A DNA stretch of 64,000 nt, taken from positions 124,001-188,000 of the forward strand of contig NZ_JQLQ01000002.1 in assembly GCF_000744285.1 (NCBI RefSeq), written 5' to 3'. Position 1 is the stretch's first letter. Each line of letters opens with the position of its first letter. Position numbers and translations under genes: made by a program. The DNA comes from Carnobacterium pleistocenium FTR1 (GTDB taxonomy: Bacteria > Bacillota > Bacilli > Lactobacillales > Carnobacteriaceae). This document shows positions 17,508 to 26,711 of the stretch, in pieces. Under the pieces are notes generated by a model. The model worked only from the letters and a program-made list of their open reading frames with translations, was not told the origin of the DNA and did not search any database.

Positions 17508-17801
17508 TTAAAATAAATAGGCTTGATGGGCCGCACCAAATTTGCTGTTACCTGTTTCTCGGTAAATTCCCCCAAATATTATCATCGTCAGAAATCTTAC
17601 TGCCTATTTGACAACGTAGTCTTGCAAAATTTCCAACATCTTGTTCGATAACCTCTGAGTTAATTTCAATTGCTTCAACGACCTTGATAAATCATCTGCT
17701 AAATTGGATAGCCATAAAAAATAGGCTTTTTTGTTGAAGAATACGGATGCTAATTTTACTGCCTTTTCTATCTGATTCAGATGGATTATTTTTCTCTCCA
17801 A
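17508..17801 (-). pseudogene. Decayed small gene, unknown family
   Basis: A minus-strand frame from a TTG at 17801 reads MERKIIHLNQIEKAVKL and so on to VVK, meets a TAG at 17604-17606, then continues in the same frame with AVRFLTMIIFGGIYRETGNS, KFGAAHQAYLF to a stop near 17508. The second part looks as coding as the first. There is no good ribosome binding site. A degraded gene is the best reading; function unknown. The flanking parts of 17447-18011 hold nothing else. Confidence 0.4.
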
Positions 17802-18011
17802 ACACTGTCAAAAAAGGGTGTGATTACTAGACTAGCAATAGATATTTCATAAGTAAGAGATCTTAATTATAGTGTTGGCATGTAACCGTTCTAATACTTA
17901 GGGTATATGTTTAATCAGTTGTCCTACATAAGTTAAGTGAAAAGCCGTTAATTGTTTGTGTATAGAGGATATGGTAATATTAAAAAAAAGAAATAAAGGA
18001 GACAAGGATAA

Positions 18012-19361
18012 ATGAATTCAGATCCCAATAGTCAGTCGATAGTAGCACAAATTATGGTCATCGTTGTGTTGACAGCTATCAACGCCTTTTTTGCAGCATC
18101 AGAAATTGCATTTGTATCCTTAGACCAAAATAAAGTAAAAGAGAAAGCGGCAACTGGTGATAAAAAATCGTTAAACATCCTAAAGTTATTAGCTCACTCA
18201 GATAATTTCTTAGCTACTATTCAAGTAGCAATCACTTTAGCAGGATTTTTCGCTAGTGCCTCAGCTGCTACTAGCTTTGCAACTCGTTTAGAACCAATTC
18301 TTAGCAACGTTCCGGGAGGACAACAGATTGCTACAATATTAGTAACGCTTGTTTTATCGTATTTCACACTAGTGTTTGGTGAACTTTACCCGAAACAAGT
18401 TGCTTTGCAGCGATCAGAAGCGGTAGCTGGTTTCACAGCTGGAACAATTCTTATTGTACAAAAAGTGACGAGACCCTTTGTGGCACTCTTATCCTTTTCG
18501 ACTAGCTTTCTTAAAAAGATTACACCAATTGATTTCACGCAAATTGAAGAAAAAATGACTCGTGATGAATTTCGTGCTTATTTAGTCAGTAGCCAAAAGG
18601 AAGGCGCAATTGATTTAAATGAGTTTTCGATGCTACGAGGTGTCCTATCAATGGATACAAAAATGGCTAGGGAGATTATGGTTCCTCGTACGGATGTTTT
18701 TATGATTGACTATGAAGACGGAAATGAACTAAATATTCCTTTATTATTAAATTGTAACCATTCGCGTGTGCCAGTATATGAGGCTGAAAAAGATACTATT
18801 ATTGGTATTTTACACATAAAAAGTTTGTTAAAAGCTTCTAGAGAAATAGGTTTAGATGAGGTTGATTTGAAAACAATTTTAAATGAAGCACTTTATGTAC
18901 CTGAAACCATTTTTATGGATGATTTATTGTATCATTTGAAACTAACGCACAATCAAATGGCTGTTTTGTGTGATGAGTATGGTGGTATTGTAGGCATCGT
19001 TACCTTAGAAGATTTACTTGAAGAAATCGTTGGAGATATAGATGATGAATACGATGAAACTTATAATTTGATTGAAAAGTTATCCGATAATCGCTATTTA
19101 GTAGACGGAGCCACTCAATTATCAAAATTTAACGAATACTTTAAAACAACGATTCAGTCAAATAATGTCGATTCAATCGCTGGCTATTTCATTACACAAC
19201 ATGGGAACATTCCACGTCCTAGTGAGCAAGCTACAATTAAGTATGGTGAGTATCGTTTGACTGCAAATAAAGTTGAAGGTACCCGTTTGTTAAACTTGTA
19301 CGTAGATCGGCTAATAGACCAAGAACAATCATTCGGAAATAAGGAAATTGAAGAAGAATAA
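18012..19361 (+). CDS. CorC/HlyC-family (DUF21-CBS) membrane transporter-like protein
   Basis: This 449-residue protein has an N-terminal DUF21 membrane domain (about residues 10-190, beginning with IVVLTAINAFFAASEIAFV), a pair of CBS domains (about 210-330, including MVPRTDVFMIDYEDG and LCDEYGGIVGIVTLEDLLEE) and a C-terminal CorC/HlyC domain (about 350-435). Family members such as Bacillus YhdP and MpfA act in Mg2+ efflux or homeostasis. GGAG at 17999-18002 supports the ATG. It is a single gene with its own terminator. The metal is inferred from family. Confidence 0.9.
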   Translation: MNSDPNSQSIVAQIMVIVVLTAINAFFAASEIAFVSLDQNKVKEKAATGDKKSLNILKLLAHSDNFLATIQVAITLAGFFASASAATSFATRLEPILSNVPGGQQIATILVTLVLSYFTLVFGELYPKQVALQRSEAVAGFTAGTILIVQKVTRPFVALLSFSTSFLKKITPIDFTQIEEKMTRDEFRAYLVSSQKEGAIDLNEFSMLRGVLSMDTKMAREIMVPRTDVFMIDYEDGNELNIPLLLNCNHSRVPVYEAEKDTIIGILHIKSLLKASREIGLDEVDLKTILNEALYVPETIFMDDLLYHLKLTHNQMAVLCDEYGGIVGIVTLEDLLEEIVGDIDDEYDETYNLIEKLSDNRYLVDGATQLSKFNEYFKTTIQSNNVDSIAGYFITQHGNIPRPSEQATIKYGEYRLTANKVEGTRLLNLYVDRLIDQEQSFGNKEIEEE

Positions 19362-19801
19362 TTTAGTGTTCCCCATAATCCAGCAGTTCTATTTCGTTAA
19401 TTTCAATTAAATAGGGAAAGTCTTCAATGCACAGATGTGATTATTGAAGACTTTTTTTAGATTGGTTATGCTATAAATCATTTGAACGGATACTGTTCCT
19501 ATATTCTGAATTTTTGCATAGTTCTCTCCTCTATAGTCCTTTTTATTAAGCAACCAGCCGGCAATTCGAGAGGGTTTTGGCAGCAAAATAAGATTGAGTC
19601 TATTTGACGATAGATGGGGTATGTGTTAACCTTGGGGTAAATATGGCGGGGGTGGTTTTAAATGTCAGATGATGACGAGGGTGATTTGTACAGATTTTTT
19701 TATATCTCATGTCTTCAAAAAGAGTAGCTAAGTGCGTCGTCAAAAGATGAGGTGCTATTTTCGCGTACACTTAAATGAAGATAATGGAGGAATATAAAAG
19801 A
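19362..19801. other. Intergenic region before the P-type ATPase
   Basis: After the CorC terminator it holds one tiny frame at 19662-19727 (MSDDDEGDLYRFFYISC and so on) behind GGGGGTGG. I see no homology and no magnesium, M-box or manganese (yybP-ykoY) riboswitch. Confidence 0.4.
19418..19458 (+). terminator. Terminator of the CorC-family gene
   Basis: AAAGTCTTCAAT pairs perfectly with ATTGAAGACTTT across a 13-base loop, followed by further Ts. Confidence 0.85.
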
Positions 19802-22510
19802 ATGGAGTCAAAAATGAAAAATCATCAAAAAACGGTTGCTAGTTTATCCAAAAACTATGCACAAGAAGATTTTGAATCAGGATTAAGCCAAATAGAAGCA
19901 AATAAGCGTTTAGAATCAGATGGTCCCAATCAATTAGTTACTGAAACAACCCCTAAATGGAAACTTTTTGCGCGACAATTCAATAACATGATCATCTACA
20001 TTTTGATTTTTGCTGCTTTGTTAACGGTAGTAATGGGACATACGTCGGATGCGGTTATTATTGGATTGGTGGTCATCATCAATGCCTTGATTGGGTATTA
20101 TCAAGAAGTGAATGCCTCAGATGCCTTAGAAAAAATAAAAAGTATGTTATCAACTCAAGCAACCGTCTATCGTGAAGGTCAAAGGTTAGACATTCCTGCA
20201 GAAGAATTAGTGACAGGCGATGTTGTTTTTCTAGAAGCTGGGGACAGCGTGCCAGCGGATTTACGAATCATAGATATAGATAGCTTGCGCATTCAAGAAT
20301 CTGCCCTCACAGGAGAAGCAGACTCAGTTGAGAAAACAATCGAAACGCTAATAGCTACCGATGTTGCATTAGCTGAGCAAACGAACATCGCTTTTGCTTC
20401 AACGTCTGTGACAAACGGGAGTGGGCTAGGTGTCGTAGTTGCGACGGCTGAAGAAACTGAAATCGGAAAAATCTCATTGGAAGTTAAAGGGGTAAAGGAA
20501 AGAAAGACTCCATTGATGCAAGAAATCGACGGTCTAGGAAAAGGGGTATCTTACGTCGTGATGGGTGCGGCAATCGTCCTCTTCATCATCGGGATACTCT
20601 TAGAAACCCATTCCTTGTCTATCCTTTCTTTAGCAGTAGTGACAATGATCGTAGGCTCTATACCGGAAGGCCTTCCAGCAACAACCTCTGTCATTTTAGC
20701 TATGGGAGTGAGTGACATGGCGAAAAAGAAACACACCATTGTTAAATCACTACCCGCAGTTGAAACTTTGGGATCGGTCGATATTATTGCGACAGATAAA
20801 ACTGGGACGTTAACGAAAAATGAAATGACAGTTAAAGATATTTATATTGATAACCACCATTATGAAGTAACGGGTGATGGTTACAATCCTAAAGGAGAAA
20901 TTACAGAATTTGAAAATCCTGTTGAATTAAATCAACAGTTAGCGCTCTTTTTAGATGCGGGCTACGAAGCCAATGATACAACGCTCATAAACGAAGACGA
21001 TACGTGGTCATTGAATGGGGAACCAACAGATGGTTCATTCTTGACGTTGTATCATAAGATACATGACTATGGCTATAAAAATAAGTATGATGAGCTAGAC
21101 ATGATCCCTTTTGACTCTGATTACCGGTACATGGCGAAATTGGTTCTGGATACCGAGACTAAACAAAAAATTCTCTTTATTAAAGGATCACCTGATAAGC
21201 TATTTCCAATGGCAACTACGCAAGATCCAAAATTTGATCAAGTAAAGTGGGATTCAAAAGTCGAAGAACTTTCTCTTCAAGGGAAACGAGTGGTAGCAGT
21301 TGGCTATCAATTGATTCCGGATGAAGTGAATGAGATTTCTCATGATTTATTGTTTTCGGGGATAACTTTCTTAGGTTTGGCTGGTATTATTGACCCACCA
21401 CGTGAAGAAGTTATTGGCTCTTTAAAAGATATGCGAAAAGCAGGCGTTGACGTTAAAATGATTACTGGAGACCACCCGCTTACTGCCAAAACAATTGGTG
21501 AAAAGTTAGGATTGGCCGATAAAATCAATGTCATTACAGGTCCAGAGTGGGACAAGATGTCAGAAGATGAACAGCAAATAGCTGCTTTAAACTATCAAGT
21601 CTTTGCCAGAACCACTCCTAAAAATAAGTTAGAGATTATTTCGGCGCTTCAAGCAAGTAAAAAAGTAACGGCCATGACAGGAGACGGTGTGAACGATGCA
21701 CCAGCCTTGAAAAAAGCCGATATTGGGGTTGCCATGGGAATCAAGGGGACTGACGTAGCTAAAGATTCAGCTGATATGATTCTAGCGGATGATAACTTTG
21801 CAACGATGTCTGTTGCCATTAAAGAAGGGCGTCGTATTTACGATAATATCAAAAAGAGTATACTCTTTTTGTTGCCAACCTCGTTTGCCGAAGGGTTGAT
21901 CATTGCGATTACGATTTTGATGCAACGCGACATGCCGTTGCAAGCAACTCAATTGCTTTGGATCAACATGGTATCTGCCATCACGATTCAATTTGCGTTT
22001 ATTTTTGAACCGGCTGAAGATGGTATTATGGAGAGGCCACCTAGAAAAACGGGCAGAGGCCTTATGAACAAACAAGATGTTTTCCAAATGACTTATGTTT
22101 CCATTTTAATGGCGGTTGTCAGCATTGTTTCTTATGAATGGTTGATGTATATGGGAGCTAATCAAGTGACCGCAAGTACAATGATGGTTAACATTATCGT
22201 GTTCAGTAAAATTTTCTATCTCTTTAATATCCGAACTTCAAAACTGGCTTTTTCTCGTTCATTTTTCACGAATCCTAAAGCATTCTTGATTATCGGAATC
22301 ATGATAGCCTTACAATTGATTTTGACCTATGTACCCTTTATGCAAGGAGCATTCCATACTGGCCCAATGACGGGACTTGAATGGTTGATATCAGTTGTAT
22401 GTGGACTTGTTGTGTTGATTGTAGTTGAAATCGATAAATTTATTCGACTACGCATTCAAATAAGCCGCAACCAAAAAGTAAGCGTACAAACAGAAATCAA
22501 AGTAAGCTAA
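19802..22510 (+). CDS. P2-type cation-transporting P-type ATPase
   Basis: This is an ATP-driven cation pump of about 902 residues. It has the N-terminal cation-ATPase domain (to about 70), actuator loop with LTGEAD, M4 motif IPEGLP, phosphorylation site DKTGTLT (Asp332), the KGSPD and TGDHPLTA nucleotide-domain motifs, GDGVNDAPALKKADIG and a C-terminal six-helix region. The M6 segment NMVSAITIQFAFIFEPAEDG and the RPPR that follows differ from classical Ca2+ pumps (NLVTDGLPA), so Ca2+, Mn2+, Na+ or other specificity is open. GGAGG at 19786-19790 favours the ATG at 19802; 19814 is also possible and 19775 lies ahead of the site. A terminator follows. Confidence 0.92.
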   Translation: MESKMKNHQKTVASLSKNYAQEDFESGLSQIEANKRLESDGPNQLVTETTPKWKLFARQFNNMIIYILIFAALLTVVMGHTSDAVIIGLVVIINALIGYYQEVNASDALEKIKSMLSTQATVYREGQRLDIPAEELVTGDVVFLEAGDSVPADLRIIDIDSLRIQESALTGEADSVEKTIETLIATDVALAEQTNIAFASTSVTNGSGLGVVVATAEETEIGKISLEVKGVKERKTPLMQEIDGLGKGVSYVVMGAAIVLFIIGILLETHSLSILSLAVVTMIVGSIPEGLPATTSVILAMGVSDMAKKKHTIVKSLPAVETLGSVDIIATDKTGTLTKNEMTVKDIYIDNHHYEVTGDGYNPKGEITEFENPVELNQQLALFLDAGYEANDTTLINEDDTWSLNGEPTDGSFLTLYHKIHDYGYKNKYDELDMIPFDSDYRYMAKLVLDTETKQKILFIKGSPDKLFPMATTQDPKFDQVKWDSKVEELSLQGKRVVAVGYQLIPDEVNEISHDLLFSGITFLGLAGIIDPPREEVIGSLKDMRKAGVDVKMITGDHPLTAKTIGEKLGLADKINVITGPEWDKMSEDEQQIAALNYQVFARTTPKNKLEIISALQASKKVTAMTGDGVNDAPALKKADIGVAMGIKGTDVAKDSADMILADDNFATMSVAIKEGRRIYDNIKKSILFLLPTSFAEGLIIAITILMQRDMPLQATQLLWINMVSAITIQFAFIFEPAEDGIMERPPRKTGRGLMNKQDVFQMTYVSILMAVVSIVSYEWLMYMGANQVTASTMMVNIIVFSKIFYLFNIRTSKLAFSRSFFTNPKAFLIIGIMIALQLILTYVPFMQGAFHTGPMTGLEWLISVVCGLVVLIVVEIDKFIRLRIQISRNQKVSVQTEIKVS

Positions 22511-22555
22511 TCGTTTTGAATAAAATATATAATCCCTCTATGGGATTTTATAGAC

Positions 22556-22594
22556 AAAAAATAAACCACTAATTTAATTTAGTGGTTTATTTTT
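22556..22594. terminator. Terminator of the P-type ATPase gene
   Basis: AAAAATAAACCACTAA and TTAGTGGTTTATTTTT form a long AT-rich stem with a short loop, working in either direction. Confidence 0.85.
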
Positions 22595-22692
22595 GTTGTC
22601 TTACTTAGGGTTTGTTTTAAAAGGGACTGCTAATTTGATTTTTAGTATAGGAGAAACAAAAAATTACAAAAGAAATAGAAAGTAAGAATTAG

Positions 22693-22902
22693 TTGAAAGA
22701 TTCTGAAATAGCACTTAGAAAGATGAAGGAAGACTATATTGTAAACTTAAAAGTACTTTTTAAAAATCAAGGTTGGTATAGAAGTACGCAGCTGTTTCAA
22801 GGCTATTTGATAGACCAAAAACAAAATGATAGAATGGTAATAATAGCTGATACGATTAGATTATCGCAAATTATTTTTCAATATTTGTGGAATGGGAAAT
22901 GA
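22693..22902 (+). CDS. Small hypothetical protein
   Basis: A 69-codon frame from a TTG reads MKDSEIALRKMKEDYIVNLK, VLFKNQGWYRSTQLFQGY and so on. It looks helical and charged with no membrane segment. The Shine-Dalgarno site is poor and no family is recognised. It might be a truncated gene. It lies 63 bases before the isochorismatase-like gene. Confidence 0.4.
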   Translation: MKDSEIALRKMKEDYIVNLKVLFKNQGWYRSTQLFQGYLIDQKQNDRMVIIADTIRLSQIIFQYLWNGK

Positions 22903-22965
22903 GAAAAATAAGTTATATAACAAACGGGCAAGATTGTTGGGAATTTAAAATACAGGAGTGATCAT

Positions 22966-23526
22966 ATGGTTGGTATGAAAAAGGCATTAATTATAGTTGA
23001 TGTACAAAAGGCTTTTGAGAACAAAAAGTGGGGTGAACGTAATAATCTCAACGCGGAAGAAAATATTAGTCGCATTCTAACATTATGGAGGCAGAAGGGC
23101 TGGTTGGTGATACATATACAACACACTTCCGACAATCCTAGCTCAGTATTTTATCCGAAGAATGAAGGCTTTGCCATTAAAGAAATAGTGAAACCTATTG
23201 GTGCAGAAATAGTCATTGAAAAGAGAGTAAACAGTTGCTTTATTGGTACAAATTTAGAAGACTTTTTAAAAGTAAATGAAATATCACAAGTTGTTATTAC
23301 TGGTTTGACTACACCACATTGTGTATCAACGACTACAAGAATGAGTGGTAATTTAGGTTTTGAAACATATCTGATTTCTGATGCAACGGCTGCGTTCGGC
23401 TTGAATGATCAAAATAATATATATTACGATGCTGAAACTATACACAATGTATCTCTAGCTACAATAAATGATGAATTTGCTACAGTACTTACTACAGATC
23501 ATTTGATTAATGATTTTCTAGTCTAA
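22966..23526 (+). CDS. Isochorismatase-like cysteine hydrolase
   Basis: This 186-residue protein has the isochorismatase-family catalytic triad: Asp in ALIIVDVQKAF, Lys in IEKRVNSCFIGT, and nucleophile Cys in TGLTTPHCVSTTTRM. Family members hydrolyse nicotinamide, N-carbamoyl amines, ureidoacrylate or isochorismate. The sequence does not single out one, and no biosynthetic partners lie beside it. AGGAG lies 7 bases before the ATG at 22966. A terminator follows 40 bases after the stop. Confidence 0.88.
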   Translation: MVGMKKALIIVDVQKAFENKKWGERNNLNAEENISRILTLWRQKGWLVIHIQHTSDNPSSVFYPKNEGFAIKEIVKPIGAEIVIEKRVNSCFIGTNLEDFLKVNEISQVVITGLTTPHCVSTTTRMSGNLGFETYLISDATAAFGLNDQNNIYYDAETIHNVSLATINDEFATVLTTDHLINDFLV

Positions 23527-23565
23527 CTCTGTTAATGGACGCGATTGTTGAATAAGAAAAAAGAT

Positions 23566-23593
23566 ACGAGAGATTATTCTCGTGGTTTTTTTT
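23566..23593 (+). terminator. Terminator of the isochorismatase-like gene
   Basis: ACGAGA and TCTCGT form a short stem followed by GG and eight Ts. Confidence 0.75.
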
Positions 23594-23664
23594 CGTTAAA
23601 ATTTTAAAGGCTGTAGCGATAAATTTTTGTGTCTTGCTGAGGTTGCAGAAGGCCGTTTCGGTGT

Positions 23665-23769
23665 TTACCCCTTTTTGAAGAGGGGCAAGGTCTTAATCTT
23701 TTGTGTTTGGTCTTGAGAATTAATTTGCAACCGTTGCGGAAAAGCGCAAAGCTGGTTACTAATATTCAT
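23665..23769 (-). CDS. Short minus-strand ORF with strong ribosome binding site, possibly broken
   Basis: A 34-codon frame, MNISNQLCAFPQRLQINSQD and a tail ending LPLFKKG, starts behind AAAGGAG. After its TAA the same frame continues TPKRPSATSARHKNLSLQ, PLKF to about 23606. The whole looks like one small protein of 50-60 residues interrupted by a stop. No function is recognised. The rest of 23594-24125 shows no gene. Confidence 0.35.
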   Translation of the reverse strand: MNISNQLCAFPQRLQINSQDQTQKIKTLPLFKKG

Positions 23770-24140
23770 TCTAATTCTCCTTTCGACACCATTAGATTAA
23801 AGGGAAGGGCTTCTTCATTCTACCAAAAGTGTTAGACATACAGGCAAACAGATACATGAATCTATGTAATTTTGTGTATTGAAATTTTTAGTTAATTGTC
23901 AATTAAGGTACACTAAAATTAATTATATAGAGGAGGAAACTCTAATTTAACAGCATTCTAGGTACACTATTCTAAGCAATTCCATGTATTTATATAATTT
24001 AAGGCCCTATTCATAATAGATAAACACTATCATATTTGTACATACTCTACACCACATATTAAAAAAACGTTTGATATGTATAAGATGGTATTATAAAGTA
24101 AAATGTAAATAGTCTTTTATATTTTATGGAGGTGATAACA

Positions 24141-24467
24141 TTGTTAGTTAAATGGGTTATTGGTTTGTTAGTTAGCTTAATTATATTTTTTATTATCGGA
24201 TGGTTTACAGGAACTGAGGAATATGGAGGTGTAAATACTAAAGATGATGAACGCTCTCGATTCATTAAACAAAAAGCTATTATAAGTAGTTGGGTGTTCT
24301 TATTATTGTTATTATCTGTGAATTTTGTTTATGATTTCTTTAATATAAATCAGCAGGGCATAAAGCAGATGGAATATCCAGAATTACTCTATTTGTTTGT
24401 TTTGGTTTTTAGCTATTTCGTTTATTACTGGATTTACAAAAGACGGTTGAGTGGTAATGGAAAATAA
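24141..24467 (+). CDS. Small membrane protein paired with an XRE regulator
   Basis: This is a membrane protein of about 108 residues with three or four helices: VKWVIGLLVSLIIFFIIGWF, then a charged loop with KDDERSRFIKQKA, then WVFLLLLLSVNFVYDFF and LLYLFVLVFSYFVYYWIY. GGAGGTG at 24128-24134 points to the TTG at 24141; the ATG at 24126 lies on the binding site itself and is not usable. The 3' end overlaps the next gene by 11 bases. Such membrane protein/XRE pairs are common in Firmicutes; the membrane protein may be the target or partner of the regulator. Confidence 0.75.
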   Translation: MLVKWVIGLLVSLIIFFIIGWFTGTEEYGGVNTKDDERSRFIKQKAIISSWVFLLLLLSVNFVYDFFNINQQGIKQMEYPELLYLFVLVFSYFVYYWIYKRRLSGNGK

Positions 24468-24645
24468 AATTTTAGAATTACGAAAAAATAAAGGACTCAC
24501 TCAAGATGCATTAGCCCAAAAATGCAAAGTAACACGACAAACAATCAATGCCATTGAAAATAATAAATATGACCCTACTTTACAACTTGCGTTTAAAATG
24601 GCGTTCATTCTTGGCGAAACGGTTGATAATTTGTTTAAAAAGTAG
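24457..24645 (+). CDS. XRE-family helix-turn-helix regulator (YozG-like)
   Basis: This 62-residue DNA-binding protein is nearly all one Cro/C1 helix-turn-helix: KILELRKNKGLTQDALAQKC, KVTRQTINAIENNKYDPTL, ending with the usual DNLFKK. It overlaps the membrane-protein gene and is probably translationally coupled to it. The ATG at 24457 is preferred over the GTG at 24451. It likely represses its own operon. Confidence 0.88.
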   Translation: MENKILELRKNKGLTQDALAQKCKVTRQTINAIENNKYDPTLQLAFKMAFILGETVDNLFKK

Positions 24646-24651
24646 ACTAGC

Positions 24652-24884
24652 TATCAAGTTGCAAACATTCTTTTAAGAATTTATAGAAGAAAAAAGTTAA
24701 CTCAACCTGAACTAACTGCTCTAAGCGAAAAAAATCTTATATTTCTCGAGTCGAAGAAGGAACACAAAATATTAGTGTGCAAACATTAAGTGATAGTGTG
24801 AAATCTGTAGGTAGAATGTTAAAAATGGAGGGTGGCTTAGTGGGACTCGTCCATACTAAATTAAAGGGGGAGTTCCATGAATAA
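24652..24884 (+). pseudogene. Frameshifted XRE regulator remnant
   Basis: One frame reads YQVANILLRIYRRKKLTQPE, LTALS. A frame shift near 24728 then gives SYISRVEEGTQNISVQTLSD, SVKSVGRMLKMEGG. Joined, these form a typical XRE helix-turn-helix domain (LTQ-EL-A-SGVS-YISRVEEG), with the bases between the two halves damaged. No start codon is evident. The end overlaps the next gene start at 24877. Confidence 0.75.
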
Positions 24885-25158
24885 GAAATATATATTAAAA
24901 GGATTATTTTTAGTTATATTAATTCCTTTAACAATTTATTATTTTTTTACAACGCCTGGATCAGAAGTAAGTATTAGCTCAATTTTTATTCTTGTTCTTA
25001 CAACGATTTCGATATACGAAGAAATTACCTTATCTGTTAATCAGTCAGTTAGTAGGAATATATATCAGTTGGCTATAGACCGTATTCTGATTTTGCTTTT
25101 CATTGCGATTTCAATAGACATGGTAGTATCGTTTTTCACTAATGGAATTTCTTTATAA
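24877..25158 (+). CDS. Small membrane protein, unknown
   Basis: This 93-residue protein has about three hydrophobic segments: YILKGLFLVILIPLTIYYFF, SISSIFILVLTTISIY and ILILLFIAISIDMVVSFF. GGGGGAG lies 6 bases before the ATG. It follows the decayed XRE gene and may once have been its partner, echoing the intact pair upstream. No family recognised. Confidence 0.6.
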   Translation: MNKKYILKGLFLVILIPLTIYYFFTTPGSEVSISSIFILVLTTISIYEEITLSVNQSVSRNIYQLAIDRILILLFIAISIDMVVSFFTNGISL

Positions 25159-25236
25159 AACAGTAAAGGGGCATACTTATTGGTGTGAAAAATCGCTTCA
25201 AAATTCCAAGAATTTATTATTCTCATTTGGAAAAGC

Positions 25237-25279
25237 AAAAAAACTTTGATCAAAATATTATTTTTGACCAAAGTTTTTA
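25237..25279. terminator. Terminator between convergent genes
   Basis: AAAAACTTTG, one mismatch, TCAAAA, a short loop, then the matching TTTTTGA, CCAAAGTTTTT. It serves the membrane gene and may also stop the HAD gene on the other strand. Confidence 0.75.
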
Positions 25280-25364
25280 CTTTTTAAGATAATTATGCAA
25301 ATGGATATTTAAATTGACCTTAAAACTTGATTTATTTGTATTGCATGATGAATAGTGTGAAAAA

Positions 25365-26033
25365 TTAGTTGAAATCGACAATTTCTTGGGCTAGATCAAC
25401 TAAATTTCTGTTTGCTAGATCTGGTTTCAAGTAGTAAGGATTGTATTGATCTTCTTTGCGTTTGATATAGGCTGTATGAAGTCCAGCTTTTTTAGCACCG
25501 AACAAATCCCAATCGTGCGTAGCAACCATGACTGTTTCATTGGCATTAATTTTTTCTTCATTTAATACATAATGATAAATGTCTTTAAAAGGTTTATATT
25601 TTTCTACTGAATCAACCGAATAATAAGAATCAAATAAATCAATAAGGCCAGAATTTTTCAGCTGTTCTTCAACCATATTATAAGAAGAATTAGTTACTGA
25701 AATAACTTTGATGTTACGGTCTTTCAATAATTTAAGTGCTTCAGGCACATCATCGTATGCAGGAAGTTTTCTAAATGATCCCAGAATATCTGTTTTGATT
25801 TCATCAGTCAATTCTTTACCACTCTCTAAAAAGACACTTTCTAACGCGGCTTCTGAAAGTTTTCCAAAATCAGTGTATTCACCCATACCACCTATAACAG
25901 TAGATGAATGAAGCAGTTTAGCAAACCAATAATTGAGAACATACTTATCTTCAAAATATTTAGCAAAATTTTCTTTTAGTACACTTAAATCTAACAATGT
26001 TTCGTTCATATCAAATAATACAGTCTTTATCAT
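25365..26033 (-). CDS. HAD-superfamily hydrolase, type II haloacid dehalogenase-like
   Basis: This 222-residue protein has the HAD motifs: nucleophile in TVLFDMNETLLDL (Asp8), motif II Ser/Thr in ISVTNSS, motif III Lys in VEKYKPFKDIY, and motif IV acidic residues in VATHDWDLFGAKKAG. The D-M-N-E-T form and the HDWD motif place it in the 2-haloacid dehalogenase (type II) branch, which acts on haloacids or small phosphoesters. Substrate is unknown. The start at 26033 follows AAGGAG. It stands alone, with the OsmC gene upstream on the same strand. Confidence 0.88.
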   Translation of the reverse strand: MIKTVLFDMNETLLDLSVLKENFAKYFEDKYVLNYWFAKLLHSSTVIGGMGEYTDFGKLSEAALESVFLESGKELTDEIKTDILGSFRKLPAYDDVPEALKLLKDRNIKVISVTNSSYNMVEEQLKNSGLIDLFDSYYSVDSVEKYKPFKDIYHYVLNEEKINANETVMVATHDWDLFGAKKAGLHTAYIKRKEDQYNPYYLKPDLANRNLVDLAQEIVDFN

Positions 26034-26155
26034 TTTTTCAGCTCCTTATAGTTTGTTATCGCATTTTTAAAGGTTGTGCAGTTAGCAAAGGAACGTTTCG
26101 TATACTTATTTCAATGATTATTTTATACGAATAGCGTATGTACTTTACTTTTGTT

Positions 26156-26593
26156 TTATTCTTTTGTCCAAATTGGCGTCATTTCAACATCGGCAGCTTT
26201 TAATGTGGTATAGATTGGACATCTTGAATCAACGATCTGTTGTAATTCAATGATACGTTCTTCAGATTCACTTGTTTTCACACGAGCATTTATAGTAACT
26301 GATTGAAAGTAGGGACGAACATTTTTGTTACCCATCATGCCTTCTGGATTCATTTCTGCTCTTATATCGAATGCTATGCCTTGAAGATCAAAATCTATTT
26401 CTTTTGCTACCATATTAGCTATTGCATTTTCGCATCCTGCTAGTGAAGCTATAAATGCCCCTAGTGGATTTGCTCCCTCATCTTTTCCGCCCATTTGTAG
26501 CGGTTCATCAATGATTATCTCATGCCCTTTAGAATTAATTATTGTTTGCATCCCTTTTGAAGTTGCGGTAATTCGTTCAATTTTTTTAGCCAT
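26156..26593 (-). CDS. OsmC/Ohr-family protein
   Basis: This 145-residue protein belongs to the OsmC/Ohr fold, which reduces organic hydroperoxides with two Cys residues. SLAGCENAIANMVAKE carries the first Cys and VDSRCPIYTTLKAADVE the second, as in the YhfA/OsmC branch. Similar in layout to the OsmC at 41190-41630 but clearly diverged. It is divergent from the CGNR regulator gene with 118 bases between, suggesting control by that protein. Confidence 0.9.
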   Translation of the reverse strand: MAKKIERITATSKGMQTIINSKGHEIIIDEPLQMGGKDEGANPLGAFIASLAGCENAIANMVAKEIDFDLQGIAFDIRAEMNPEGMMGNKNVRPYFQSVTINARVKTSESEERIIELQQIVDSRCPIYTTLKAADVEMTPIWTKE

Positions 26594-26677
26594 TTGATTT
26601 GCTCCTATTTCTTTATTTAACCGTTAAAAACAGCTCAAGTGGTTATGTGTTAACCTTACAGTATGGTATTATTAAAG

Positions 26678-26698
26678 TCAAACAATCAATTAGTTTGA
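26678..26698. promoter_or_regulatory. Palindrome between osmC and the CGNR gene
   Basis: TCAAAC and GTTTGA flank a 9-base AT spacer, just upstream of the ribosome binding site of the CGNR gene. A possible operator. Confidence 0.35.
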
Positions 26699-26711
26699 AG
26701 GAGAAGGTTAA

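Noticed and set aside
19458-19801. Metal riboswitch before the P-type ATPase
   Set aside because: No conserved core of the yybP-ykoY or M-box classes could be found.
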